Shown here in pieces: positions 26,305-35,365 of a stretch of 64,000 bases of DNA (position 1 is the stretch's first letter; every line of letters begins with the position of its first letter). The position numbers were made by a program, and so were the translations under genes. The DNA comes from Salmonella enterica subsp. diarizonae. Its GTDB lineage: Bacteria; Pseudomonadota; Gammaproteobacteria; Enterobacterales; Enterobacteriaceae. Where the stretch lies: assembly GCF_008692785.1 (NCBI RefSeq), contig NZ_VXJV01000006.1:62001-126000 (forward strand). Reading direction: 5' to 3'. The notes beneath the pieces are model-generated. The model saw nothing but the letters and a program-made list of their open reading frames with translations, ran no database searches and was not told where the DNA came from.

Positions 26305-27354
26305 TTATTGATATGAAAATGTTATTGTTGATATAGCCTGAACCGTGCCTGCCTGAATGTCTCCGGTGCGAATATAATTAACTTTAAGACTGACCGCAGG
26401 GGCAGGATCTCCCCTGTATGTCGAAAATCGCCACTGGTTTGTATTTCCTTTTACTGAGGAATCTGGGCCGAATCTTAAGGCTTCAGAGTGTCCGTCTTTA
26501 TATATCTTCAGACCCATCCCTCGTGCTGTTGATGCGTTATCCAGTGAAAGTACCGGGCTCTGGTTTGCCGGGTCCGTTGCATCCGTCAGTGTTGCATATA
26601 CATCAATGCCATCCTGGCATTTTAACTGTAAATTGAGTTTTCCTCCTGGTACCTCTGAGCCGACTGACGGGAACTGTTTTTTATAGGCGGCAGCTAACTG
26701 AACAGTATAGTTACGTTGCGAAAGACTGCATGTTTTTGTTTTAACAAAGAAATTAAAACCGTTCAGAATAATAAATGAGGTGCCTCCCAGATTGTTGACC
26801 CCACTGTTACTTGATGTGACTGAAAAGTTTCCCACATGAACAGGGGGGACATTAATCCACCCGGGTGCAAGCCTGCCCAACACAATGACGCCAATCCTTA
26901 TCGATGCCCCCATTCTTGGGATAAGATACCATCGGCCATTAGGCGGTATAACGTCCATCAGATTATTCCCTTTCATCTCCACTCCTTCGCCAAACCCGCT
27001 TTCCTGACTGTCCGCTATCGTAAAAGTCACCCCGATGTTAGGCACACCAATATCGTAAATATCCTGCCCGTTATACTGGCCCACGACCGGACGGGTTATT
27101 ACAGCCTGCCCTCTGAGATAATATGGCCAGCAGTAATCAAACAAGACGTTTTCACTGTAATAAGCACTTTTACCCACCTGGTACGGATAGGAAGACGCAT
27201 CAGCGGGAGCATCAAGATTACTGAACCGTATATCCGGTCTGAGAATAAAATTTTTAGGTGTGTTATTGCAGAAACGGGCCGCTGCGCTCTGCCCAGACTG
27301 GAAAAGAAAAAGAAGTACAATGAAGTAACGCATTTTAGCCGGCAACGCCTTCAT
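26305..27354 (-). CDS. Fimbrial tip adhesin
   Basis: A 349-residue protein. I choose ATG 27354 because GGGAG lies 8 bases upstream and a typical signal peptide follows (MRYFIVLLFLFQSGQSAAA). The N-terminal half (about 25-200) is a variable receptor-binding-like domain starting RFCNNTPKNFIL. The C-terminal half is a pilin domain with Cys pairs (KTCSLSQRNYTVQL...LQLKCQDG) and a terminal ISTITFSYQ beta strand for donor-strand exchange. This two-domain plan is that of FimH/MrkD-type adhesins. It is the last gene of the operon. The receptor is unknown. Confidence 0.8.
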   Translation of the reverse strand: MKALPAKMRYFIVLLFLFQSGQSAAARFCNNTPKNFILRPDIRFSNLDAPADASSYPYQVGKSAYYSENVLFDYCWPYYLRGQAVITRPVVGQYNGQDIYDIGVPNIGVTFTIADSQESGFGEGVEMKGNNLMDVIPPNGRWYLIPRMGASIRIGVIVLGRLAPGWINVPPVHVGNFSVTSSNSGVNNLGGTSFIILNGFNFFVKTKTCSLSQRNYTVQLAAAYKKQFPSVGSEVPGGKLNLQLKCQDGIDVYATLTDATDPANQSPVLSLDNASTARGMGLKIYKDGHSEALRFGPDSSVKGNTNQWRFSTYRGDPAPAVSLKVNYIRTGDIQAGTVQAISTITFSYQ

Positions 27355-27487
27355 AATCGCAGTCTCCCTATCCTCAGTTACATTGTCGGTGGATAACATG
27401 CCTGAGTTTTTCATCTCAGCACCCGTTACAGACCCCGGCTAATTAAGAGCCAGGAATACAGCGCATATTACTTTTCAATAACCACAG

Positions 27488-30034
27488 TTATTGTTTTTGC
27501 GGTTTCATACAGCGGACTGGCAGTATGGTGACTCCGGGTTTATCCGTCTGGCGTTTTACAACAGAGTGATAAGAAAAGATGCAGTGATCAGCAGCATACC
27601 GTCCCCATATCACCTTTATGGTTCCTTTATCCTTCAGACCCCGGGCAAAAAGTCGTCCTCCCTGAACAACATACCCAACAGATTTACCCTGAGCATCAAA
27701 GGCCTCGGATGCCATAGGAGGGATGCTTCCGTCTGACATTCGTATATCAAACAACATTGCTTCACCTGACTGCGTGGTGAAATTCACCAGCGTCGCACTG
27801 TTTGCCCGCGGAATAATTTCCTGTTCTGTCGCTGACAGCTCAACATTCATCGGCAACGCTTCGGGATCGATACTGACCGCATTTTTTTCATAAGGTGTGA
27901 CAGAAGGGACGATACCGTTTCCCCATGGATCGAGACGATTGCCCGGAGAATTATTAATGGTTGCACCACCGGCGCCTTCCGCATGGATAATAGCGAATGT
28001 GTCACTCAGATCGTTACTCAGGGTGATACCAAATGGATGAGCCACGACGGCACCGGAAACGCCAAGCGAGGTCTGGCGGTTATTAAGACTGTCGTTACCG
28101 GCTGTCGCGGTTAAATAAGCGTAAGGCGAACGGTAACCGGTACTGGCTGAATATCCGGAACCGCCTTTTTCCATCGCGCTGGCAGAAAGACCATATGAAA
28201 ACTGATTGTCCTCTCCGGCAACCCCGCTGACCGAGGTCTGCAGGCTGTTTCCGGCACCTTTGCTGCCATTCAGCGTGGTGGATAAGAGCGGACTCTGCTG
28301 ACTTTCCCCCAGTGGAATGGAGAAATTCACATAAATACGACGATCATCACGCAAATTGTCAGTGTCAAATGACCGGGAATAACCCACCTGGTAGTTCAGC
28401 CGCCGATATACGTTACTGTACCCTGCCTGATATTCGCTGCGGGTCCCTTTACGGCTCCAGTAGCTGTATGTTGAACCCGTCAGATAAAGGTTGCCCCTTC
28501 CTGCTCCCAGTTCCTGGTTTACTGATAACTGAAACTGGTTTCTCGGGCGAAAGAACATGCTATTTCTGGCCTGGCTGTTTTCGAAATAATCCACCCGGTT
28601 AGCCCACATGGCATCCCGCAGGTTGTAAAAGTCTTTTGACATATACCGATAGGCGGCCAGTGTCAGGCTGGTGTTTGTTAATGGCATACTCACATTGTAG
28701 CTGGCGTGCAAACTGTACCCTTTTTGCGTACGGTCATTACGGCTCAGTTTCGTCTCCGAGAACGTGATATCAGATGCAATGGCACCAAATGGGGTGTTAA
28801 ATGCCGCGCCGGCAAGAGCTGCAATATAATGTGGTGTTGCCATCACCCCGGAGTTTACCGTCACATCATTCACTAATCCGTACTGCAGAGTTCCCTGAAA
28901 AACAATTTCATCCAGATTATTGTCTGCATACCGGTAGCGGCCTGTTGATACCTGGTATCGGGTATACCCGGGACGGACAAGTTGCGCCACTGAAGCAAAC
29001 GGAACAGTAAACAGGCGTGTCTGTCCGTTTGCTTCTGTCACGCTGACCGTCAGGTCACCACCATATCCGGAAGGATAGAGGTCATTGACGGTAAACGGTC
29101 CAGCCGGAACGGTTGTTTCATAAATGATATTCCCGTTCTGTCTGATGGTTACTTTTGCATTGCTGCTGGCGATACCATGTACCACCGGCGCATAGCCTCT
29201 CAGGGAGCCCGGTAACATCCGGTCATCGGATGCCAGTCTCACTCCCCGGAGGCTGACATTTTCCATCAATTCTCCTCCCGTACTGAAATCCCCCACCGTC
29301 AACTGACCACGCAGGGCTGCAACATCATGCCGGAGGTTGGTTTCTGTGCTACGGTACCCCCCGGTACGCCCTCCGGACCAGTTTCCCCTGTGTCGTAAAG
29401 CAAATCCGGCAAAATTGAATCCTGCTCTGATCCCCAGATACGTCCTGTCTTCCTGTGTACCGGCAACCCGGTAACGGTAATTATTCAGGTTATAGTTAAC
29501 AAACGCGGCAGGTACCCCCGTCTGCCACTGTGCCGGAGAGATATAACCGCGGGGACGATGGATAAGCAGCGCCTGGGGAATATCGATATTCAGACGCAAC
29601 TCTGATGGTTCAAACCGTATTCTGGATACCGGTATGACAGAAGAAATATCCGTACAACCGCTGCTATTTTTTATTATCCTGTCACTCAGCGCTTCTTCGT
29701 TTAAATCCAGTAATGATAACAGCTCGGGTGTCAGGCAGAGGAGAGTTCTGTCCATACCGGATGAAAGATTAAAACGCAGTACCGCTCTTCCTTTCCATTC
29801 TCCATTAAGCCAGATATCGGAGTAATATTCACCCGGCGGAACAGGTTGTCCATGACTGAAACGCTTCACATCAATAATGTTTTCTCCGGGTATATGTTGT
29901 AAAAATACCGGATTAAATTCGACATCGGCTGCCGCCAGTACATCCCTGTTTACCAGACACGGCAATATAATGAAAAGCAATAATACCGATGGCCTGCCTG
30001 TTGTTGTCCTTTGTAACCGGCATTTGTTTTCCAC
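27488..30034 (-). CDS. Fimbrial outer-membrane usher
   Basis: An 848-residue usher. It has a signal peptide (LLLFIILPCLVNRDVLAA), an N-terminal chaperone-binding domain (VEFNPVFLQHI...), a 24-strand barrel with a plug domain (GPFTVNDLYPSGYGGDLTVSVTEANG, the usher signature region) and C-terminal domains ending with Cys-containing HCIFSYHSV. It secretes and assembles subunits delivered by the chaperone. It lies 10 bases after the chaperone gene and is intact. Confidence 0.93.
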   Translation of the reverse strand: MENKCRLQRTTTGRPSVLLLFIILPCLVNRDVLAAADVEFNPVFLQHIPGENIIDVKRFSHGQPVPPGEYYSDIWLNGEWKGRAVLRFNLSSGMDRTLLCLTPELLSLLDLNEEALSDRIIKNSSGCTDISSVIPVSRIRFEPSELRLNIDIPQALLIHRPRGYISPAQWQTGVPAAFVNYNLNNYRYRVAGTQEDRTYLGIRAGFNFAGFALRHRGNWSGGRTGGYRSTETNLRHDVAALRGQLTVGDFSTGGELMENVSLRGVRLASDDRMLPGSLRGYAPVVHGIASSNAKVTIRQNGNIIYETTVPAGPFTVNDLYPSGYGGDLTVSVTEANGQTRLFTVPFASVAQLVRPGYTRYQVSTGRYRYADNNLDEIVFQGTLQYGLVNDVTVNSGVMATPHYIAALAGAAFNTPFGAIASDITFSETKLSRNDRTQKGYSLHASYNVSMPLTNTSLTLAAYRYMSKDFYNLRDAMWANRVDYFENSQARNSMFFRPRNQFQLSVNQELGAGRGNLYLTGSTYSYWSRKGTRSEYQAGYSNVYRRLNYQVGYSRSFDTDNLRDDRRIYVNFSIPLGESQQSPLLSTTLNGSKGAGNSLQTSVSGVAGEDNQFSYGLSASAMEKGGSGYSASTGYRSPYAYLTATAGNDSLNNRQTSLGVSGAVVAHPFGITLSNDLSDTFAIIHAEGAGGATINNSPGNRLDPWGNGIVPSVTPYEKNAVSIDPEALPMNVELSATEQEIIPRANSATLVNFTTQSGEAMLFDIRMSDGSIPPMASEAFDAQGKSVGYVVQGGRLFARGLKDKGTIKVIWGRYAADHCIFSYHSVVKRQTDKPGVTILPVRCMKPQKQ

Positions 30035-30044
30035 TGTTCATCCT

Positions 30045-30776
30045 TTACTTAATTGATGACTTGCCTTCCTCATAACCACCGTAATCATTAATGACAGTCC
30101 AGATGACGCTGGCACCGTAAAGGTTTTTCCCCGGCAAGGTGAACTCTTTAACAGAATAAGGTGAAACCATCCCCGGCTGCGTTAATGACTGAATATCTCT
30201 GTCAGACTTCAGTGCAATTTTTTTATAGGTAACAAAATAAGGTGTCTGATTATCAGCCCTGAGGAAGATCTGGTTTCCTCTGTTTACCCGTGACCACGTA
30301 ACCTGTCTGGCGGCATCCGCTACAGATTGATTTAAAGTTGCAGGCCGGAAAAAAAGTTTAATACGACTGCGGACAGCAAGCTGGAGATAATTTACATTAC
30401 CGACATCCGCCTTTTTTCCTCCGAATTCAGGCCTGGGAGGAATGTCAAGTACATTCAGATAAAATACCGACTCTCTGTCCCGGGGAAGAGGCTCCCCGGT
30501 ATACATAATTCTTAAAGTCTGTCCTGTTCCCGGTTCTATTCTGGAGACCGGAGGGGTGATGACAAAAGGAACCCTGACAGATCCCGGAGAACCAGACGCA
30601 TCCCCTGTATCGAGCCATGCCTGAACCAGTGACGGTGAATTATCACCATTCTGGAGCTGCACATTAATACTTTTTTTCTGCTCCGGATATACCACCCGAG
30701 TCCCCATAATAACAACGCTGGCGCAGGCAGAAAAAGACAGCAGTCCTGATATAATCAAGAGTATCAGTCCGGGCAT
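30045..30776 (-). CDS. Periplasmic fimbrial chaperone
   Basis: A 243-residue PapD-like chaperone with a signal peptide and two immunoglobulin-like domains. VVIMGTRVVYPEQKKSINVQLQN begins the first domain. Conserved Arg and the PPVSRIEPGTGQTLRIMYTGEPLPRDRESVFYLNVLDIPP region provide the subunit-binding G1 strand, and RSRIKLFFRP carries the conserved Lys. It stabilises subunits by donor-strand complementation. It is the second gene of the fimbrial operon. Confidence 0.93.
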   Translation of the reverse strand: MPGLILLIISGLLSFSACASVVIMGTRVVYPEQKKSINVQLQNGDNSPSLVQAWLDTGDASGSPGSVRVPFVITPPVSRIEPGTGQTLRIMYTGEPLPRDRESVFYLNVLDIPPRPEFGGKKADVGNVNYLQLAVRSRIKLFFRPATLNQSVADAARQVTWSRVNRGNQIFLRADNQTPYFVTYKKIALKSDRDIQSLTQPGMVSPYSVKEFTLPGKNLYGASVIWTVINDYGGYEEGKSSIK

Positions 30777-30832
30777 GGTAACCTCTGTTCAGACAGGAAA
30801 AACCGGATTTGCTGCAAAACACTCAGGGAGAA

Positions 30833-31369
30833 TTATTCGTATGCAATCGTGTAATTCACGGTAGCGGCCACATCCCCGGCTGTTGCAGCGCCTGTTGCAT
30901 AATATCTGGCGTTATAACGCAGTTTTACATCTGAAGCGTCAATCCGGGTTGCTGTGGTATTCTGAGAGGAGACATCTTTACCCAGGGTAATCGGAGTATT
31001 TCCATCGGCGTTTAATAACTGAACCTGCACATTAGTTGCCGTTCCCGTATTATTCAGATTCCCGGTAGTAAAATCAGTGGTGGCGTTGGGTTCAAAATAG
31101 GCTTTTACACTTTGACCACCGGAAGACGATCCGGTATCACATCCATTCAACTCAATCACAAATGGTGTTAACGCCGCTGTTTTAGCCGGAGTGTCCAGAA
31201 GTGTTTTTGAAACAGCCGGTAGCGTCACGGTTAAATTTTTACTGCCGGTTGTCACCGAACATGTCTGGTCCAGAATTTTTCCCACAAAATTAATTGTGCC
31301 GTCATAGGAAAGAACACTGGCGGAAAAAATAAACGACAACATACCTGTGGCGATGAAAGTCTTTTTCAT
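30833..31369 (-). CDS. Major fimbrial subunit
   Basis: A 178-residue pilin, started at ATG 31369 (AGGAG upstream) so that MKKTFIATGMLSFIFSASVLS forms the signal peptide. DGTINFVGKILDQTCSV is the N-terminal donor strand and first Cys; NGCDTG holds the second. It ends VAATVNYTIAYE, with the penultimate Tyr typical of chaperone-recognised subunits. It is the first gene of a four-gene operon (subunit, chaperone, usher, adhesin). I cannot assign a named Salmonella fimbria. Confidence 0.9.
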   Translation of the reverse strand: MKKTFIATGMLSFIFSASVLSYDGTINFVGKILDQTCSVTTGSKNLTVTLPAVSKTLLDTPAKTAALTPFVIELNGCDTGSSSGGQSVKAYFEPNATTDFTTGNLNNTGTATNVQVQLLNADGNTPITLGKDVSSQNTTATRIDASDVKLRYNARYYATGAATAGDVAATVNYTIAYE

Positions 31370-32502
31370 GCAACTGCTCCTCAATAACAGCATTAAGTAC
31401 GATTACCAGCATCAATGAAATAAATACAGACAAGACCTTTATAAATACAAACCAGGAGTTATCTGACAGAAAGTATTATTGACGGCAACATAAAATTCAA
31501 CGTGTTTATATCGTTTGATCACTAATTAATTGATAGGAAACAACTATCAAACATTAAAAATCGATCGTCGTTATCGATCTGGCATTCTATTGCCACTTAC
31601 TTATCTCTTTGTTTTATAATCCCTTAAAAAACATAAAGTCACGAACGGCTTCATTAGCATCCTGGTTTATCTGTTACCAGCTCTGGCTAACGTCATAGCA
31701 TATGGAATATTCTGAGCGGGCTATCTTTTTAAGCCAACATTATCCACAAAGAAATAATAACCATGTTTATCTCCCCCTGTAATGCCCCTCTTTATCTGAT
31801 GACTGAAATAATGAACTGACTGCCACCAGTAATCCGCCGATTATCTGCCCTCCATTGCGCTCACATAAAGAGTGATGCACGGTAATACATTAAGGTAAAT
31901 AAAAACTATTCGGCCTTCCCGAAAGTACCACAGATTACATCCCGGGATACATTATTCCGGGATGCCCGGCAACCCTGACTCACGGGGAAAAATGAATGAT
32001 AAATCCCGTGCTATTAAACACTAACAGGTAGCGAAATATTAAGTCGATGAATCCGCGAAAATGCCTGGGCAAAGAATTGGCAGGACTGTTTTGCTCTCCA
32101 CAGAAGCCCGGGATTACGGAGATAAATATCCTGTTTCCAGAACCACTATAACTCACTAAAAATCAGCATGGTAAACCGCCGGATTACCCTTTTACCGCAT
32201 CAGTAAAACTCATCTCCTATACACATTTCACGACGTGATATTTTACGTTATTCATTTTTTAGGATTTATCTGTTCATTTCTACAATAAAAGTCATGTAAA
32301 TTGTGTGCCATTGCACAGATAACAATCAGGCTGGAAATAAGTTTGCCAGTTTCAGCCGATGAATAAATGCGCCTTAATAACACATCTGTGCGACTGGAGA
32401 GGTGATGTTAAATCTCCTTAACATTCAGTTGCTACTGCCCGCTTTATTCCCCGTGAGCGGGACTTTTTACTCGCAAATGTCTCTGATATCACAAAGGTTG
32501 CC
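31370..32502. other. Long AT-rich regulatory/gene-free stretch upstream of the fimbrial operon
   Basis: About 1.1 kb without a clear gene. It contains a perfect dyad TTGATAG-N7-CTATCAA at 31530-31550, some 160 bases upstream of the fimbrial start. At about 32055-32130 there is a short plus-strand frame (SMNPRKCLGKELAGLF) that recalls the C-terminus of IS30-family transposases. Confidence 0.4.
31530..31550. promoter_or_regulatory. Dyad TTGATAG-N7-CTATCAA upstream of the fimbrial operon
   Basis: Two perfect 7-base arms separated by 7 bases, in an AT-rich region 161 bases before the major-subunit start. The geometry fits a dimeric repressor operator. No matching regulator gene is nearby. Confidence 0.4.
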
Positions 32503-32904
32503 ATGCCCGGATATTACAGAATCCCCCCCGGATGGGAAAACAGAAGACGAAGACAGGATGACGATGTGCTTCTGGAGGCCACGGTGACTGTAGATAAGAC
32601 AATACAAATACAGGTAGAAAATACGTTCATTCGATGGCTAAAAACGAGGGAAAAGGGGGCAGTTTCTCTTGATAATAAAAAGATAACATGCTGGTACTGT
32701 GGCGGAGTATGGCTTCATTACACTGTCAATACTAATGTGATTTCTTTATACCTGCACTCGGGAGGCGAGGATGCCTTTGACTCTCTGGCTGACTGTGCAA
32801 ATGAAATCGCCCGGCTTTTATATCAAAACCACTCTGACGTCAGCATCAAATGGACTGAGCATCCACACCGGCGCAAATACCTTAAGGATACGACGGGCAC
32901 TTAA
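32503..32904 (+). CDS. Hypothetical protein
   Basis: A 133-residue protein that I do not recognise. It is hydrophilic, with no signal peptide or membrane helix. A CWYCGG pair of cysteines occurs near residue 63, and the C-terminal part is probably helical (SLADCANEIARLLYQNH). The first 25 residues are low-complexity and basic, so the real start may be later; a GTG follows at 32584 (VTVDKTIQ). The codon pattern and length support a gene, but the surroundings hold IS relics and it may be a remnant. Confidence 0.4.
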   Translation: MPGYYRIPPGWENRRRRQDDDVLLEATVTVDKTIQIQVENTFIRWLKTREKGAVSLDNKKITCWYCGGVWLHYTVNTNVISLYLHSGGEDAFDSLADCANEIARLLYQNHSDVSIKWTEHPHRRKYLKDTTGT

Positions 32905-33118
32905 CCGATAAGCTTTTTTTTACACCGCGTTCCGGCACCGATGGACAGTACGGTGATTGCGGTGGCCTTCAGCAGGGACAGACCGTGAACTCAGCCCTGA
33001 GTGCGCCAGGTATGCGTTTACGGACACTAATACCTGAAGAGATACCGGAGAGTCGAATTGCCAGCCTGCTGTATTCGGAATCCGACTGCCCTATCCTATA
33101 GCCAAATTAATCCTTTTA

Positions 33119-34006
33119 TCACGCGCGCCCTTTAGACCAATATGCCATAAAGTTAATCGCTTTGTGCTCGACGCCACACTCACCAATTAAATAGCGGCGC
33201 AGTCGCTTGACGACTGTGGACTCTGCGGCTACCCATCCATAAAACTCTGTGTTGCTGGTTGTGGCTTTATCCCAGATAATATCCCCTTCGGCTTCTTCTC
33301 GCACCGTATCGTGATGGCGACTTTCGGGTATTCTCGCATGCGTTTTCACGGCCTGAATCAGACATTCACCGTGCTTCACCGCCGAGGAATTACGCGGCAA
33401 CCAAAAAATTTTGGCGAAATTAAACTCGCTTAAATTCGCACAGTCACCCTGTTCAGGAACTTCAAAGAACGCCTGAACCTGTGGCGGGTTCGTCTGTTCC
33501 GCCAGCATTTCCAGGATTCCTCGCGCAGCAGGGAGCGCCGTCTCATCAGCAATGATTAATGCATTCCGCAGTCCATGAGGGGGCGTCCATTCATAGCCGC
33601 CGCTGTCTTCAACATGCGTCGCATCAGGCGCCACCATCTGAATGGCATCACCGGGTCTGGCATTAATCGCCCATGCCGAAGCCGCGCCTTCTGTACCATG
33701 ATTGATAAACTCCACGGTGACCTCCTGGCAAACAGGATCGACATGTCGCAGCGTATAAGTACGGATAACCGGGCGCTTCTCTTTTGGCATCCCCCGCACA
33801 AGCTGATACCAGTGCCCTTCCGCAGGTAACGACGGCGGTGTACCGTCTTCGGACGGAAACAGTATCTTAATGCGCTGATCCGGCGAGTCGCACTTCATCT
33901 GCGACACCTCCTGTCCGCTGAAAACCAGGCTCAGCAGCGAAGGGGAAAGCTCCGTCTTACGCACCAGTTGAACATTGAACAGGCGGTAGCCCTGAACTCC
34001 AGCCAT
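33119..34006 (-). CDS. viuB: ViuB-like siderophore-interacting flavoprotein (ferric-siderophore reductase)
   Basis: A 295-residue SIP-family protein. The FAD-binding motif RTYTLR (near residue 80) and the N-terminal ferredoxin-reductase barrel are followed by an NAD(P)-binding-like domain (ALIIADETALPAARGILEML). It reduces ferric aerobactin in the cytoplasm to free the iron. It lies 15 bases after shiF on the same strand, forming a shiF-viuB unit divergent from iucABCD-iutA. Presence of viuB beside aerobactin recalls the Cronobacter-type locus. Confidence 0.88.
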   Translation of the reverse strand: MAGVQGYRLFNVQLVRKTELSPSLLSLVFSGQEVSQMKCDSPDQRIKILFPSEDGTPPSLPAEGHWYQLVRGMPKEKRPVIRTYTLRHVDPVCQEVTVEFINHGTEGAASAWAINARPGDAIQMVAPDATHVEDSGGYEWTPPHGLRNALIIADETALPAARGILEMLAEQTNPPQVQAFFEVPEQGDCANLSEFNFAKIFWLPRNSSAVKHGECLIQAVKTHARIPESRHHDTVREEAEGDIIWDKATTSNTEFYGWVAAESTVVKRLRRYLIGECGVEHKAINFMAYWSKGRA

Positions 34007-34021
34007 AACTTTTCCTTACGC

Positions 34022-35233
34022 TTAAATCGCAGAATGCTGTGAACGGTAGCGGCTGCGCCAGATAAAGCCAGATACCACAGTAAATAACACAGCGACAAAC
34101 AAGGCCGCCATAATCAGCGCCGCTGCGGTGCCAGTTTTCGACACCAGCGGCACCAACAATGCACAAAGCCCATAGCCAAGCGTGTGGCTGGTAGCGATCC
34201 AGCCCGCACCTGCGCCGTCTGTCAGCTTATCGTTCAGTAAAAGCTGATAAGCGGGCGTTGCCAGAGCGGCCCCAAACGATAGCGCCGCACAGCCGAGGTA
34301 AAACAACCATAGCTGTTCGGCAATCATTATCGCCAAACCACTAATCATCAGCGCCCCGGCACTCAAGAGCAGCGCCATCGGCGTCAGGCGCTGAGGGCGG
34401 AGCACCCCGAACTGTGCGATAAGCGCAGCAACTGCGGCCAGACCCAACAGCCACGCAATCTGATGGCTAATGGCGGCAGTATCCGTGGCGAACTGGCGAG
34501 TAAGGGCGGGCGAAAGACCAAGCTGCATCATGCTCACCGCCGCGGCTAACAGCAGCGCACAAAGCAGATATGGCAGACAATTCAACCTCAGTCTGGCGCT
34601 CTTACGCTCCGCTGCGGGCTGTGGCGGCATGCCCGGCAAACGCAGCAGCATCAACAGCGCCAGCAGTGGGGCTGCCATTAGCAGCCCTATCGGTGCCAGA
34701 GGGTGAATTGCCAACATTGCCGCAGCGCACAGCGGCCCGAATAGTCTGCCGCAGCTCAAGCCGGAGCTAATGGTCGCCAGAGCGGTCATGCGATTCTCTT
34801 TCCCCGCTCTCTGCAATGCCCAGACCTGACAGGCTGGCACCATCGCCGACACGGTAAGCCCGTAAACGATCCGCGCGATGATTAATATTCCAAGTCCCAC
34901 CGCTGTCGTTACGGCGTCGGTCGCCATTAGCACGCAACCCAGTCCGAGCAGCGTAAAGCTTGCGCTGTATCCTCCCAGAGCCCACAGCACCACCGGCTTA
35001 CTGCCCACACGGGTAATTTGCTTTCCCCACCACGGGGAAGATGGCAGGAACAGCATTGAGCCGAACATCAGCAAAGCCGCCCAAATCGACAGGCTCAGGC
35101 TTGTCTGAATCACCAGCACAGGGATCGCGACCAACAGGCCGTTTTGCCCGACACCCAGTAGCCCCACGCTGAACGCAAGCGGCCAGCAGGACAATGGCTT
35201 TTGCGGCGTTTCCGCTATCTCAACAGACGTCAC
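34022..35233 (-). CDS. shiF: ShiF, MFS transporter of the aerobactin locus
   Basis: About 403 residues with 12 predicted membrane helices (SVGLLGVGQNGLLVAIPVLV near the start; YQLLLNDKLTDG late). ShiF is always found beside iucA and is thought to export aerobactin. The open frame reaches far into the antisense of iucA. I choose GTG 35233 (VTSVEIAETPQKP), which gives the normal family length; the start has only a weak ribosome-binding site and is uncertain by a few codons. It is divergent from iucA across the Fur-controlled promoter. Confidence 0.85.
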   Translation of the reverse strand: MTSVEIAETPQKPLSCWPLAFSVGLLGVGQNGLLVAIPVLVIQTSLSLSIWAALLMFGSMLFLPSSPWWGKQITRVGSKPVVLWALGGYSASFTLLGLGCVLMATDAVTTAVGLGILIIARIVYGLTVSAMVPACQVWALQRAGKENRMTALATISSGLSCGRLFGPLCAAAMLAIHPLAPIGLLMAAPLLALLMLLRLPGMPPQPAAERKSARLRLNCLPYLLCALLLAAAVSMMQLGLSPALTRQFATDTAAISHQIAWLLGLAAVAALIAQFGVLRPQRLTPMALLLSAGALMISGLAIMIAEQLWLFYLGCAALSFGAALATPAYQLLLNDKLTDGAGAGWIATSHTLGYGLCALLVPLVSKTGTAAALIMAALFVAVLFTVVSGFIWRSRYRSQHSAI

Positions 35234-35304
35234 GATATTGCAATTCCGTATATTAATTGTGTTTATTTGTAAAATTAATTCTACAGATTCTAACAATTGC
35301 CATT

Positions 35305-35323
35305 GATAATGAGAAACATTATC
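35305..35323. promoter_or_regulatory. Fur box of the aerobactin promoter
   Basis: GATAATGAGAAACATTATC matches 16 of 19 positions of the Fur consensus GATAATGATAATCATTATC. It lies in the divergent shiF-iucA region, 43-61 bases before ATG 35366; AATTCGCATTATCATAA downstream may be a second, weaker site. Iron-repressed control of aerobactin by Fur is well established. Confidence 0.88.
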
Positions 35324-35365
35324 GGCAAAATTCGCATTATCATAACGCGTGGGATCTATTTGATT

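Noticed and set aside
32930..33108. About 58 codons open after the hypothetical gene (RSGTDGQYGDCGGLQQG...)
   Set aside because: No start codon, no family recognised; could be a remnant but the evidence is too thin.
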